Positions 17,769 to 26,690 of a stretch of 64,000 nt of DNA are shown here, one piece after another. Within the stretch, counting starts at the first letter, position 1. Each line of letters starts with the position of its first letter. Source of the DNA: Imperialibacter sp963977595 (GTDB lineage: Bacteria; Bacteroidota; Bacteroidia; Cytophagales; Cyclobacteriaceae). The position numbers and the translations under genes were made by a program. The notes below the pieces were generated by a model, which was not told where the DNA came from, ran no database searches, and saw only the letters and a program-made list of their open reading frames with translations. The stretch covers positions 5,766,001 to 5,830,000 of the forward strand of contig NZ_CP180355.1 in assembly GCF_048007035.1 (NCBI RefSeq). Direction: 5' to 3'.

Positions 17769-18779
17769 ATGAAAGTTACATACCACCCTGTCAAAATGCC
17801 GTTGAGGCATACTTTTACCATTGCCCATGGTTCCACCAGCGTGCAGGAATCTTTTATTGTTGAGCTGAGTCACAACGGCAAAAGCGGTTTTGGGGAAGCC
17901 ACAGCCAATCCATACTATGGCGTAACCGTTCCTAAAATGACTGAACAGGTGGAAAGTGTGCGAGCTACCATTGAGTCGGGAATTTTGGAAAGCCCGGAGG
18001 CGTTTCACAAGGCCATGCTGGTCACAGGCAAGCTAAAGGCGTTTACCTTATGTGCCCTCGACCTGGCTTTCAACGACCTTTATGGAAAGCTGAAGGGGCA
18101 GCCGCTTTACAAGATTTGGGGACTGGATGGAAGCAAAGGGCCTATTTCCAATTACACCATTGGTATTGATACGGTGGAAAACATGGTGGCCAAAATGAAG
18201 GAAGTTCCCTGGCCATTGTATAAAATAAAGCTGGGCACGAAAGAAGACATCCGGATCATAGAAGAGCTACGTAAACAAACGGATGCGGTCTTTAGGGTGG
18301 ATGCCAATTGTGCCTGGGGCGTTGAAGAAACCATCACCAATAGTAAGGCGCTGAAAAAATTGAATGTACAGTTCATTGAACAGCCTTTGAAGGCTGACGA
18401 TCTTGATGGTATGAAAAGAGTTTTCACCGAAAGTGCGCTGCCTGTAATAGCCGATGAAAGCTGCCAGGTGGAAGCGGATGTGGACAAGTGCTTCAATCAT
18501 TTCCATGGCATCAACATCAAGCTGACCAAGTGTGGTGGACTTACGCCAGCCCGCAGAATGATCGCCAGAGCCCGTGCGTTGGATATGAAAATAATGATGG
18601 GCTGCATGACAGAATCTTCTGTCGGTATTTCTGCCATAGCCCAGGTAGTTCCCTTGCTCGACTATGTGGACATGGACGGTGCATTGCTGCTGGTGGAAGA
18701 TCCTGCTAAAGGTGTACAGGTGACCGCAAGCGGATTGATTTTCCCCAATGAAAATGGCACAGGTGCCAGCCTTAAGTAG
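17769..18779 (+). CDS. ykfB: L-Ala-D/L-Glu dipeptide epimerase
   Basis: Enolase-superfamily enzyme that epimerises the L-Ala-D-Glu dipeptide released from murein so that it can be degraded. The muconate-lactonising subgroup residues are all present: Lys152 and Lys154 (YKIKLG), metal ligands Asp178 (RVDAN), Glu204 (IEQPL) and Asp229 (ADES), and general base Lys251 (IKLTKCGG). The C-terminal MMGCMTES supplies the substrate-side loop. The length of 336 residues is typical. Position between an LD-carboxypeptidase and a PLP enzyme supports a muropeptide-recycling role. The epimerase function is inferred from motif and context; other dipeptides cannot be excluded. Confidence 0.87.
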   Translation: MKVTYHPVKMPLRHTFTIAHGSTSVQESFIVELSHNGKSGFGEATANPYYGVTVPKMTEQVESVRATIESGILESPEAFHKAMLVTGKLKAFTLCALDLAFNDLYGKLKGQPLYKIWGLDGSKGPISNYTIGIDTVENMVAKMKEVPWPLYKIKLGTKEDIRIIEELRKQTDAVFRVDANCAWGVEETITNSKALKKLNVQFIEQPLKADDLDGMKRVFTESALPVIADESCQVEADVDKCFNHFHGINIKLTKCGGLTPARRMIARARALDMKIMMGCMTESSVGISAIAQVVPLLDYVDMDGALLLVEDPAKGVQVTASGLIFPNENGTGASLK

Positions 18780-18785
18780 AAACGA

Positions 18786-19850
18786 ATGATGCGGTCAGAG
18801 GAATTTCCAGGGAGAACGCTGCATGTCAATGGTAAAGAAATGCTTTATTTCAGCGGCACTTCTTACCTCGGCCTGTCGGTTGATAAAGAATACCAGGAGC
18901 TCATCAAAGAGGGGGTAGACAAATACGGAGTGCATTTTTCCGGCTCCAGGAATGGCAACGTGCAGTACCACCTCTTTGAAGCGGCCGAGCGCCACATAGC
19001 TGACTGGTTATCGACTGGAGATGCTGTGGTTACCTCGTCTGGCTTTGCATCTGGCCAGCTCCTGATCAAGGTGCTGCAAGACATGGAATGGAGCATGGAG
19101 TATGCCCCTGGTTGCCACCCTGCTTTGTGGAGAAACTCAGACGACGCTACCAATGGTGATTTCATCAGCTGGTCAACGATGATCAGGGTACAACTGGAAG
19201 GAATGCTGCCTCGCCGGATGGTCTTGCTTTGCAATTCCACTGATCCGCTTTTTTGCAACCCCGTTAATTTTGACTGGCTCAACGACATCTCCACCCTGCA
19301 CGAAGTGCTGCTGGTGGTTGACGATTCGCACGGCATTGGACTGACCGGAAAAAATGGAGAAGGGGTGGTGTCGCAACTTCGGAAGCTGCCGTCGCATGTG
19401 CAGTGGGTGGTGACTTCCTCGCTGGGCAAAGCACCCGGGCTGGCAGCAGGTTTTATCGCAGGCTCTCATAACCTGATCAAGAAGGTCCGCCAGTCGCCCT
19501 GGTTCGTGGGAGCGGCTCCGTCGGCGCCGGCATTTCTTCATGCGCTCCTGAAAGGAGGGGAGATAAGAGCCCGCCAACTGCAAAAGCTCCGTAAGTTTCA
19601 AATGCCATTTGGGAGCCATTCGCTGGTAAAGCAGCACTTTAATTTTCAACCGGTATTGCCTGTTTTCTTTTCGAAAAGCCAGCCGCTTTACACTTACCTG
19701 CTGAGTAGGAATATCATCATTTCCCATTTTCCATATCCCAAGCCAACGTCAAGTCCGATTAGCAGAGTCATCCTGCATGCAGCGCTCGATCCGGCAGATA
19801 TCGGAAATCTGTTGGAGGAGATCAAAACATTTTATGAGGACTTCCAATAG
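18786..19850 (+). CDS. BioF-like PLP-dependent acyltransferase / aminotransferase fold
   Basis: A fold-type I PLP enzyme of the alpha-oxoamine synthase group (BioF, KBL). Recognisable segments are YLGLSVDKEY near 26, GVHFSGSRNGN, VVTSSGFASGQLL, VVDDSHGIGLTG (Asp and His that hold the cofactor ring) and SSLGKAPGLAAG with the Schiff-base Lys215. At 354 residues it is shorter than BioF (about 385). It lies 6 bases after the epimerase gene, so it belongs to that operon. The substrate is unknown; it might use the amino acids freed from murein, or be a stand-alone biotin-type enzyme. No other biotin genes are near. Confidence 0.75.
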   Translation: MMRSEEFPGRTLHVNGKEMLYFSGTSYLGLSVDKEYQELIKEGVDKYGVHFSGSRNGNVQYHLFEAAERHIADWLSTGDAVVTSSGFASGQLLIKVLQDMEWSMEYAPGCHPALWRNSDDATNGDFISWSTMIRVQLEGMLPRRMVLLCNSTDPLFCNPVNFDWLNDISTLHEVLLVVDDSHGIGLTGKNGEGVVSQLRKLPSHVQWVVTSSLGKAPGLAAGFIAGSHNLIKKVRQSPWFVGAAPSAPAFLHALLKGGEIRARQLQKLRKFQMPFGSHSLVKQHFNFQPVLPVFFSKSQPLYTYLLSRNIIISHFPYPKPTSSPISRVILHAALDPADIGNLLEEIKTFYEDFQ

Positions 19851-19855
19851 GCTGC

Positions 19856-19863
19856 TATCTTTG
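19856..19863 (+). promoter_or_regulatory. Candidate -7 box upstream of lysA
   Basis: TATCTTTG matches the Bacteroidota TAnnTTTG -7 consensus, just after the upstream stop codon. No TTG stands at the expected -33 spacing, so this is weak. Confidence 0.3.
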
Positions 19864-19932
19864 CAGCTTTCCGGCGGTTTTATGTCAGAAATTGCCCATA
19901 GATGAAATCTATAACTATTTTATAAACATCTT

Positions 19933-19948
19933 TTAATCAATTGATTAA
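19933..19948. promoter_or_regulatory. 16-bp palindrome in the lysA leader
   Basis: TTAATCAATTGATTAA is a perfect palindrome 31 bases before the lysA start, inside an AT-rich leader. Its size and dyad symmetry suit a repressor operator. No regulator can be named. Confidence 0.5.
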
Positions 19949-19979
19949 TTTATATTCATTCAAGTAAAATTTAGTTCTA

Positions 19980-21143
19980 ATGGCCGATATCACTTCTTTG
20001 CCTGGTAGCATACAAAATATTCCCACTCCTTTCTATTTCTATGATCTGGAACTGCTGAGAAAGTCACTGGATGAGGTAAAAAAGCACGGATTAACCAAAG
20101 GCTATAAGGTGCACTATGCGATGAAGGCCAATGCGAATCCACGCATACTTGAGGTCATCAGGCAGTATCATTTGGGCGCCGACGCTGTAAGTGCGAATGA
20201 AGTGAAGGCTGCTTTGGCTGCTGGTTTTCCGAAGGAAGAAATTGTGTTCGCCGGTGTGGGGAAATCGGACGAGGAGATTACGGTGGGGTTGCAGAATGAC
20301 ATCTTTTGCTTCAACTGCGAGTCGGCGCAGGAAGTGGAAGTCATCAATGAGTTAGCTGGGAAAATGGGTAAGAAGGCGAAGATTGCTTTGCGGATCAACC
20401 CCAACGTGGATGCCAAAACGCACCACTACATCACCACCGGGATGAAGGAGAATAAGTTTGGCTTGCCTCCGAAGGAGATCGATCAGGTGATCGATAAATT
20501 GCCACAGCTGGCCAACATACAGTTAACCGGAATCCATTTTCATATTGGTTCTCAGGTGACAAGTTTGGAGAGCTACACACAACTTGCCCAACGGGCCAAT
20601 GACTTCAATACTTACTTCAGAAGCAAAGGCATCGAGTTGCAGCATGTAAACGTCGGCGGTGGTTTGGGTATCGATTATGTCGATCCAAAAGGCAACCCTG
20701 TTCCCGACTTCAAAAGCTACTTCAAGGTATTCGAAAAGCACATGAAACTGGCAGCAGGTCAGGAGCTGCATTTTGAATTGGGCAGGGCCATTGTTGGGCA
20801 GTGCGGCAGCCTCATCAGCAAGGTGCTGTACAACAAGGAAGGGGAGACGATCAAGTTCCTGATTATCGACGCAGGCATGACGGAGCTCATCCGGCCGGCC
20901 CTGTATCAGGCGGAGCACTTTATTGAAAACATCACTTCGAAAAGCCAGGCATTCGAAACTTACGATGTGGTAGGTCCTATCTGCGAATCGTCAGATGCCT
21001 TCCGCAGAGGCATTGAGCTGAAGCAGAGCAAAAGGGGAGACCTGCTTGCCATCCGTTCTGCTGGTGCTTATGGCGAAGTGATGATGAGCCGCTACAATTT
21101 GCGGGACAATGCAAAGACGTATTTTGATGTAGATTTCAAGTAA
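19980..21143 (+). CDS. lysA: Diaminopimelate decarboxylase
   Basis: Fold-type III PLP enzyme that makes L-lysine from meso-diaminopimelate. The cofactor lysine is Lys49 in HYAMKANANP; the PLP-phosphate glycine loop appears as GGGLGIDY; the late motif GPICESSDAF supplies the active-site cysteine of the partner subunit. The 387-residue length fits LysA. It lies 129 bases after the BioF-like gene with its own AT-rich leader and palindrome, so it may be separately controlled. It ends 1 base before the stop of the convergent sulfatase gene. Confidence 0.93.
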   Translation: MADITSLPGSIQNIPTPFYFYDLELLRKSLDEVKKHGLTKGYKVHYAMKANANPRILEVIRQYHLGADAVSANEVKAALAAGFPKEEIVFAGVGKSDEEITVGLQNDIFCFNCESAQEVEVINELAGKMGKKAKIALRINPNVDAKTHHYITTGMKENKFGLPPKEIDQVIDKLPQLANIQLTGIHFHIGSQVTSLESYTQLAQRANDFNTYFRSKGIELQHVNVGGGLGIDYVDPKGNPVPDFKSYFKVFEKHMKLAAGQELHFELGRAIVGQCGSLISKVLYNKEGETIKFLIIDAGMTELIRPALYQAEHFIENITSKSQAFETYDVVGPICESSDAFRRGIELKQSKRGDLLAIRSAGAYGEVMMSRYNLRDNAKTYFDVDFK

Positions 21144-21144
21144 A

Positions 21145-22593
21145 TCACTCGGGAGTCGCCACCCTACCAGGTTCCCGGTTCTCAGTTCCCTCAACGCCTG
21201 TGAGGCTGTCGCCGAGTTTCGCTCTCATGCCGTCAGCCAGCTTCAATAGCCTGTCCACCACTTCTGGATTAGCTGCTGCTACGTCGGTGGTTTCTGCTAC
21301 ATCGCCGTCCAGGTCATATAATTCGGGTTGCGTGACCTCCGTCTGTTCGTAATCGATAGGCAGACCATCGTTGGTTCCCTCTCGTCCGTTCAGCGTACGG
21401 TAGGTGTGGGGCAGGTACAGTTTCCATTTTCCACTCCTTACGGCCTGCAGTTCATTTACCCGGTAGTAGATGAAGTATGCCTCGTGAGGTGACTGCTGCG
21501 AACTGCCGGTGATGATTGGCCAAACGTCTTTTCCATCAATCTTTTTCTCGGGCATCTTGCCACCAACAAGTTTCGCTATAGTCGGCAGCATATCAATGGT
21601 CATCATTGGTGTGTTGATCACACTGCCCGCAGGTATTTTGCCTGGGAACCTCATGATAGCAGGTTCACGGATGCCGCCTTCCCAGCTTGTGCCTTTGCCT
21701 TCTCTCAGCGGATAAGCAGAGCCAGCATGTCCACCGTACGACAGCCAGGGGCCATTGTCGGATGTGAAGATCACTAATGTATTGTCGTCGAGGCCGTTCT
21801 CTTTCAAAGCAGCCAGTATTTGCCCTACCGACCAGTCAATCTCCATGATCACGTCGCCATAGAGCCCTCGTTCGGACTTTCCTTTGAACTTGTCGGAGAC
21901 AAAGAGCGGTACATGTGGTTGCGGATGGGGCACATACAAAAAGAATGGCTTGTCCTTATTTCTCTTGATGAAATCGACACTTCTTTCGGTGATATGTGTG
22001 GTGAGCATGCTTTGGTCTTCCAGTGTATCAATCACCGTTTCGTTTTCGTAGAGCGGGAGCGGTGGGAAGTTGAAAACGATGCCCTGCCATGGGTGGTTGG
22101 GCCACATGTCGCCAGAGTAGGGAATACCGAAATACTCGTCGAAACCCTGGCGGGTAGGCATGAACCCCGGCTCATCGCCGAGGTGCCATTTGCCGTAAAT
22201 AGCCGTTGCATATCCCTCTGCTTTTAGCACCTCTGCAAGCGTTGTTTCGTCGGGGTTGAGACCGATTTTCGATTCGGGCCCCAGGGCATTATGAATATTG
22301 ACCCTGTTGGAGTAGCAGCCTGTGAGCAATGCTGCTCTGGAGGCAGAGCACACAGCCTGGGCGACATAGAAATTGGTGAGTTGGGCTCCTTCTTTGGCCA
22401 TTTTGTCAAGGTTGGGCGTTGTAAAGCCTTTGGCACCAAATACTCCCACATCGTTGTAGCCCTGGTCGTCGGTGAAAATGATGACAATGTTGGGCTTGGC
22501 TGCCGCCTCTTGTTCTTCAGTTTGGGGTTTGGTTTGGCAGGCGCTGAGCAGTAATAGGCCCGCTGCGAATAGGTAGGTGTTTTTCAATGCCAC
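21145..22593 (-). CDS. Type I sulfatase, lipoprotein
   Basis: A 482-residue sulfatase that hydrolyses sulfate esters in the periplasm or at the cell surface. A lipobox LLSAC puts the lipidated Cys at residue 19. The metal-binding Asp pair is in FTDDQGYNDVG (Asp42, Asp43). The key motif is CSASR at Cys82, where Cys must be converted to formylglycine by an anaerobic or aerobic maturase that is not in this window. The middle HPQPHVPLF and SDNGPW segments supply further metal and substrate residues. The substrate is unknown; no SusC/SusD pair is near, so it is not within a recognisable polysaccharide locus. Confidence 0.9.
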   Translation of the reverse strand: MALKNTYLFAAGLLLLSACQTKPQTEEQEAAAKPNIVIIFTDDQGYNDVGVFGAKGFTTPNLDKMAKEGAQLTNFYVAQAVCSASRAALLTGCYSNRVNIHNALGPESKIGLNPDETTLAEVLKAEGYATAIYGKWHLGDEPGFMPTRQGFDEYFGIPYSGDMWPNHPWQGIVFNFPPLPLYENETVIDTLEDQSMLTTHITERSVDFIKRNKDKPFFLYVPHPQPHVPLFVSDKFKGKSERGLYGDVIMEIDWSVGQILAALKENGLDDNTLVIFTSDNGPWLSYGGHAGSAYPLREGKGTSWEGGIREPAIMRFPGKIPAGSVINTPMMTIDMLPTIAKLVGGKMPEKKIDGKDVWPIITGSSQQSPHEAYFIYYRVNELQAVRSGKWKLYLPHTYRTLNGREGTNDGLPIDYEQTEVTQPELYDLDGDVAETTDVAAANPEVVDRLLKLADGMRAKLGDSLTGVEGTENREPGRVATPE

Positions 22594-22687
22594 AACTAGG
22601 TGTTTTTTTGTTCGAAGTTTTTCAACGAAGTCAAAGTAATGAAAAATGAATGAAGTTTATTCTGCTTTGTGATGGGCGTTAGTAGAA

Positions 22688-22711
22688 AAGGTCTGTCGGG
22701 GGACAGACCTT
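22688..22711 (-). terminator. GC-rich hairpin, distal copy
   Basis: A 10-bp perfect stem AAGGTCTGTC / GACAGACCTT with a four-G loop. On the minus strand it is followed by a short T run, so it can act as a second terminator behind the MBL-fold hydrolase gene. It nearly duplicates the hairpin at 22780-22803. Confidence 0.6.
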
Positions 22712-22779
22712 GGCGAAGTGGCAGCGGTGCCCACAGTATTAGCTGGTGGCACCAAACTCATGTTGAATGGCCATTAAAA

Positions 22780-22803
22780 AAGGCCTGTCGGGGGACAGGC
22801 CTT
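22780..22803 (-). terminator. GC-rich hairpin terminator of the MBL hydrolase gene
   Basis: A 10-bp perfect stem AAGGCCTGTC / GACAGGCCTT with a four-G loop. On the minus strand T residues follow directly (six T counting the stem end), 36 bases beyond the hydrolase stop. A strong rho-independent terminator, with a near-identical copy 92 bases further on. Confidence 0.8.
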
Positions 22804-22838
22804 GGTTGAGTTGATAATACCAAACGGGTTTATTTCAA

Positions 22839-23591
22839 TTATTGTGCAGGATACCACTGCCTCAGCCTCACATCCACCTTGCTGGCGCCTTTGTTCACCA
22901 GCGCTTTGAACTTATCTACATCATTGAGCCCACCTTGTCCACGGTAATGGTAAGGATAAACAATGCCCGGCTTAAAGTCGATGACAGCACTTGCGGCCGC
23001 ATCCACATCCATGGTGTAGGGCAGGTTCATGCAGACAAACGCCACGTCGATTCCTTTCAGGTTACGCATTTCGGGTATGTCGGACGTGTCACCCGACAGG
23101 TAAACATTCTTACCACCAAAATTGACAATGTAACCATTGCCTCTGCCTTTAGTGTGACGAGAATCGGCGCTTTCGGGCAGGTTGTACATAGGAATGGCTT
23201 TGATGTTGAGCCCGATTTGGTCAGTGCTTTGACCGTTGCCAATGATCACCAGTTGGCTTTTGTTTTTCTCGGCGATTTGATCAGCTACAGCTTGTGGCAC
23301 CACAATCTTCGCTTTGGAAAGATCCAGCCCATCCAACGTTTCCTGGTTCAGGTGGTCGCCGTGAATATCAGTGATAAGGATAAGGTCAGGAGCGGGGAGG
23401 CCTTTGAACAGGTCAGCGCCGCCGTAAGGGTCGACGAATACCGTCAGGTTATTCCACTGAAAGGCCACAGTGCCATGGGTGATCGGAGTGATGGTGAGGT
23501 CGCCTTTATTGGTTTTGATTTTGTCTGGTTGGGCCAGCGCCATAAATGGGGCCAACGAAAGTACGATTGCCTTGAGTAGGGTCTTTTTCAT
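22839..23591 (-). CDS. Exported MBL-fold metal-dependent hydrolase
   Basis: A 250-residue protein with a signal peptide ending MALAQ (about 1-21) and a metallo-beta-lactamase fold of the UPF0173/beta-lactamase_B_2 type. The metal motif is DIHGDHLNQETL near residue 93 (HxxDH core), with later ligands in VYLSGDTSDIPE and the C-terminal YPYHYRGQGG. Proteins of this type include lactonases and L-ascorbate-6-phosphate lactonase relatives, but the substrate is unknown. It stands alone and is followed by two hairpin terminators. Confidence 0.82.
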   Translation of the reverse strand: MKKTLLKAIVLSLAPFMALAQPDKIKTNKGDLTITPITHGTVAFQWNNLTVFVDPYGGADLFKGLPAPDLILITDIHGDHLNQETLDGLDLSKAKIVVPQAVADQIAEKNKSQLVIIGNGQSTDQIGLNIKAIPMYNLPESADSRHTKGRGNGYIVNFGGKNVYLSGDTSDIPEMRNLKGIDVAFVCMNLPYTMDVDAAASAVIDFKPGIVYPYHYRGQGGLNDVDKFKALVNKGASKVDVRLRQWYPAQ

Positions 23592-23749
23592 GGTTGCAGA
23601 TTTTTTAACTATTGGAAAGATAAGTTATCTGGTTATAACTGGATAGGAGTATTGAATGTTTCTGTAATGTTAGTCAGAGGAATCGAGAATGAAAAAGATG
23701 GAAATACTTAGCGATTAGTTAGCTGATATTATCCCATCATTCTGAAACA

Positions 23750-24697
23750 ATGCTTAATTTGTTTTTGAATATGCATGGCCGTATAAGGATATTGATTTTT
23801 ATGATGCTTTCAATGGCAGCGATTGGTTGCACGAGAATTCGAGGTAGCTCCAGCCATCAGGTGCATTTTTATGATCACGAAACTGATAAAAAGCCATTTA
23901 AGGTGGTTCATGCTCAAGACGCAATCCTTTCAAATGAAGATTCTTCCCTTGTGAGATTTCGATTATTGTCCATGGGAGATACAATAATATTATCATCAGA
24001 GAGTTATTTGATCTTGGCACATCATACGGGCCACTTTTTGGAATTCTCTGGTGACACGGTCATCGCTATTTCAAATATTGCCGAGAACATTGCAAATCAG
24101 CTCAATATTATTCCAGATCAAGGAGCTCCACGTATCGATTTTGAAGGGTTATTTTCCGCAGATCACTCCCGGATGCACAATACAGGAGCAGTAGTTCGGT
24201 GCGTCAGCTATCCGATAGAATTTGTTCTTCCTATTGCTGGAGTACAAACTATTTCCAGAAAAAATCCGACGCTGTGCCTAATGTGGGAGGCAAGAGACAT
24301 GGATCTTCATACTTCCTTCAAGGTTGAGATTAGCGATATTTTTGAAGAGAAAGTTGACCTAATTGAGGTCAACGGCTACAGTACAACTGTTGACTTTTCA
24401 AAGTTCATGGAGCATGGTAGTCTTTTTATCGTCAACGTGTGCGATGTAACAGACTCTGATTTTCGATCTTATGATGTCGGAATAAAGATCGAAAGAGAAT
24501 ATAATTACCTTCCGGAGATGTGTGAGCCGATATTAGCGGTAAAAGCCCTCGAAATGGGCTTCCACTTGGAATTTTCTAGTTATTATCCGGATGCAACCAA
24601 ATACTATCAATTAGCGGCAGATTTATCGAATGAGCCTATTTTTGACGAATTGCTTGCATTGCATCGGCAAAGACATGGCATTAAGTCAGTTGAGTAG
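23750..24697 (+). CDS. Hypothetical lipoprotein
   Basis: A 315-residue protein not recognised. A lipobox MAAIGC follows a hydrophobic segment; an inner ATG at 23771 (residue 8) would give a more usual signal peptide. Residues about 45-110 (LVRFRLLSMGDTIILSSESYLILAHHTGHFLEFSG) resemble the beta-strand pattern of FecR-like domains. The final 50 residues (EMGFHLEFSSYYPDATKYYQLAADLS) look like a TPR pair. There is no same-strand neighbour close by. Codon use is more AT-rich than in nearby genes. Confidence 0.6.
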   Translation: MLNLFLNMHGRIRILIFMMLSMAAIGCTRIRGSSSHQVHFYDHETDKKPFKVVHAQDAILSNEDSSLVRFRLLSMGDTIILSSESYLILAHHTGHFLEFSGDTVIAISNIAENIANQLNIIPDQGAPRIDFEGLFSADHSRMHNTGAVVRCVSYPIEFVLPIAGVQTISRKNPTLCLMWEARDMDLHTSFKVEISDIFEEKVDLIEVNGYSTTVDFSKFMEHGSLFIVNVCDVTDSDFRSYDVGIKIEREYNYLPEMCEPILAVKALEMGFHLEFSSYYPDATKYYQLAADLSNEPIFDELLALHRQRHGIKSVE

Positions 24698-24981
24698 TTT
24701 TTATTCAAGAGCAGTTATTTAAAAGAGGGGTGAGACAAGCGCTTTTCACTTGCTTGTGTTGGCGCTTGCCACTAATGAAGAGTTATATATGGATAGAACC
24801 TTTCACAATGTCCTCGCCACCCCTACTTATTATATTTTGAATAGGTGTTATCTTGAAATGCATGATTGACCTCCATCGCCATTTTGGAGCGTCACTATTC
24901 AAATCTATTACTTGTGAGGGTGGACGACGTACTAATGGATAAGTTGGTACTAGTTTAAAATAGATTCGGCAGGAAAGCTGG

Positions 24982-26133
24982 TCAACCAAACGACGGTTTG
25001 CGTGCTCTGGCTTCCTTCTCAAGCGCCAGTTTATATTCTGTAGGGGTTAGTCCGGTCTCTTCTTTGAAGATACGATTGAAGCTGGTCTTGGCATTGAATC
25101 CGCACTCCATGGCGATGCCTAGCACGGAATAGTGTTGGTAAGAATGGTCGGTCAGCATCAACTTTACTTCAGCCACCCGGAACTGGTTGATGAACTTATA
25201 GAAGTTCTTTTGTTGCCCCGAATTGATAATGTGCGACAATTTATGCCTCGATATCTGCAGGTCGTCGGCCATCATCTGCAGGTTGTACTCCGGATTCCGG
25301 TAGGGCCTATTTTCAATCAGGTAGTTTGTTACCATTGCCGACAGCGACTCGACCTGATCCTGCGTAAGAGGGGTGTTGGCTGGTTTATAATCTGGCTCTT
25401 CGGCTGGTGCGTGCGGGTAATGAGGTGCCAGCATAGGTTTCTTTTTTGAGTAAATGGCCGACTGATTGATGCCGAAGTAGACCATAATAAAAGTGAAAAT
25501 GGTCATGTTGGTAGCTGTCTTTGTGTAGCTCACAATTCCCAGTCCCAGAATATTGTTGATGAAAAAGCTAATAAAGCTGGCTATGAATACCACCAAAAAT
25601 AACGACAACACGAACAGTAGCCAGTTCAAAGAATTTTTGCCTGAGTAGTTGGAAAAGTAAAGGGGAATATTTTTCCGGTGTTTGATAAGGAGCCGCCAGC
25701 CCAAAACCCAGTACAAGAGGGCCGATACCATTATCAGAGAATAGTATACTTTGTTATAAACGAAATTGGGATTTTCCGACAAATCGGAGCTGCTGGCAAT
25801 GTCCACTACCGGAATGATCGACCGATGAATAGCGACCAGGAGTAATGGCAGCAAATGAATCAGGTGCTGCGGCTTTAGTTTGAAATTTTCGACAGTTAGT
25901 GAACTAATATAGAGGTACAGGAGCGGCCCAGAAAGAAATGAGATGGGGAAAATACCGGGTTTGAAATAGTCCACCACCCGGAAGGGAAGCAGGCTGGCTC
26001 CTAAATGAATAGATATAACCGCCATCCAGACGGCCAAAAGAGTAAAGCTCAGATGCTTTGGACGTTTGGTTAAAAAAACCAGAATACCAAAGACCGCCTG
26101 GACAAATCCGATGATGTTGATCGTGTTGAGCAA
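24982..26133 (-). CDS. AraC-family regulator with N-terminal membrane domain
   Basis: A 383-residue membrane-anchored transcription factor. The first about 240 residues contain seven hydrophobic helices (a 7TM sensor-like region) in place of a soluble ligand domain. The C-terminal about 110 residues form an AraC-type double helix-turn-helix: EYNLQMMADDLQISRHKLSHIINS, then YSVLGIAMECGFNAKTSFNRIFKEETGLTPTEYK, the AraC signature. This class is common in Bacteroidota. Its target is unknown; it faces the AT-rich intergenic stretch at 24698-24981, in which I see only a weak 7-bp stem (24736-24768). Confidence 0.88.
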   Translation of the reverse strand: MLNTINIIGFVQAVFGILVFLTKRPKHLSFTLLAVWMAVISIHLGASLLPFRVVDYFKPGIFPISFLSGPLLYLYISSLTVENFKLKPQHLIHLLPLLLVAIHRSIIPVVDIASSSDLSENPNFVYNKVYYSLIMVSALLYWVLGWRLLIKHRKNIPLYFSNYSGKNSLNWLLFVLSLFLVVFIASFISFFINNILGLGIVSYTKTATNMTIFTFIMVYFGINQSAIYSKKKPMLAPHYPHAPAEEPDYKPANTPLTQDQVESLSAMVTNYLIENRPYRNPEYNLQMMADDLQISRHKLSHIINSGQQKNFYKFINQFRVAEVKLMLTDHSYQHYSVLGIAMECGFNAKTSFNRIFKEETGLTPTEYKLALEKEARARKPSFG

Positions 26134-26270
26134 TGAATCGTTTGGGTAGGGTGCAAAACTTTACTTTAATCTACTGTTTTGTATCCGATAGCAAAAGAAA
26201 GTTGTCGGGGAGTTGGGCAATATTGTCCACAAGCGGATCAAATAGTTAATTGTGACTTTTTCTTTGGTCC

Positions 26271-26301
26271 ATGTATCTAATGAGTAATTAAAGAGATACA
26301 T
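26271..26301. promoter_or_regulatory. Inverted repeat upstream of the sigma-factor operon
   Basis: ATGTATCT (26271-26278) and AGATACAT (26294-26301) are exact reverse complements with a 15-base spacer, 20 bases before the first gene of the operon. It may be an operator or leader hairpin. Confidence 0.4.
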
Positions 26302-26321
26302 AACTCAATAGAAAAAGTAAA

Positions 26322-26690
26322 ATGGACATTATCAGAAAAATATTTGAGGCAATTGTGTGGCTCGGCTTTTTTGCCACGGTGTTCTTTGGCTACTACTATT
26401 ACCTCAAGTTCAGAAACAGCGAAAAAATGCTTTTGATTGAGAAGGGGACTGACATATCAGAGGTGTATAAAAAAAGAGAAACACACTTCCCCTGGTTCAT
26501 CCTGGGCTACACCATCCTTGGTTGTGCACTGGGTTTTGCCATTGGGATCACCATATTTCTTTTCCTGCAACAAACAAAGGTTGATCCGTACAATAATATT
26601 CTTCCCTTTCTGTCTCTCTCCCTGATGTTTTTATTTGGAGCCATCGGACTGATTGTTGGCAACAGCATAGAAAGGAAGAAAAGACAATAG
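26322..26690 (+). CDS. Small DUF6249-like membrane protein
   Basis: A 122-residue inner-membrane protein with three hydrophobic segments (about 8-27, 55-78 and 91-113) separated by a charged linker with EKMLLIEKGTD near residue 35. That EKxxLIEKG stretch and the layout fit DUF6249-type proteins that often precede ECF sigma genes in Bacteroidota. The stop is directly followed by the sigma gene's ATG. It could help sense an envelope signal for the sigma factor, which is inference from order only. Confidence 0.7.
   Translation: MDIIRKIFEAIVWLGFFATVFFGYYYYLKFRNSEKMLLIEKGTDISEVYKKRETHFPWFILGYTILGCALGFAIGITIFLFLQQTKVDPYNNILPFLSLSLMFLFGAIGLIVGNSIERKKRQ

Noticed and set aside
18863..19727. Two long minus-strand frames opposite the BioF-like gene
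   Set aside because: No family motif and fully covered by a PLP enzyme with its lysine and cofactor residues.
22688..22803. Possible CRISPR or tandem repeat
   Set aside because: Only two palindromic copies with terminator features; no spacer series or cas genes.
22842..23579. A long open frame on the plus strand
   Set aside because: It mirrors the MBL-fold hydrolase on the minus strand, which has a signal peptide and metal motifs; the plus frame has none.
24698..24981. A minus-strand frame (from 25022) and a 7-bp stem in this AT-rich gap
   Set aside because: The frame starts inside the AraC gene, lacks any motif and has poor codon pattern; the stem has no T run.
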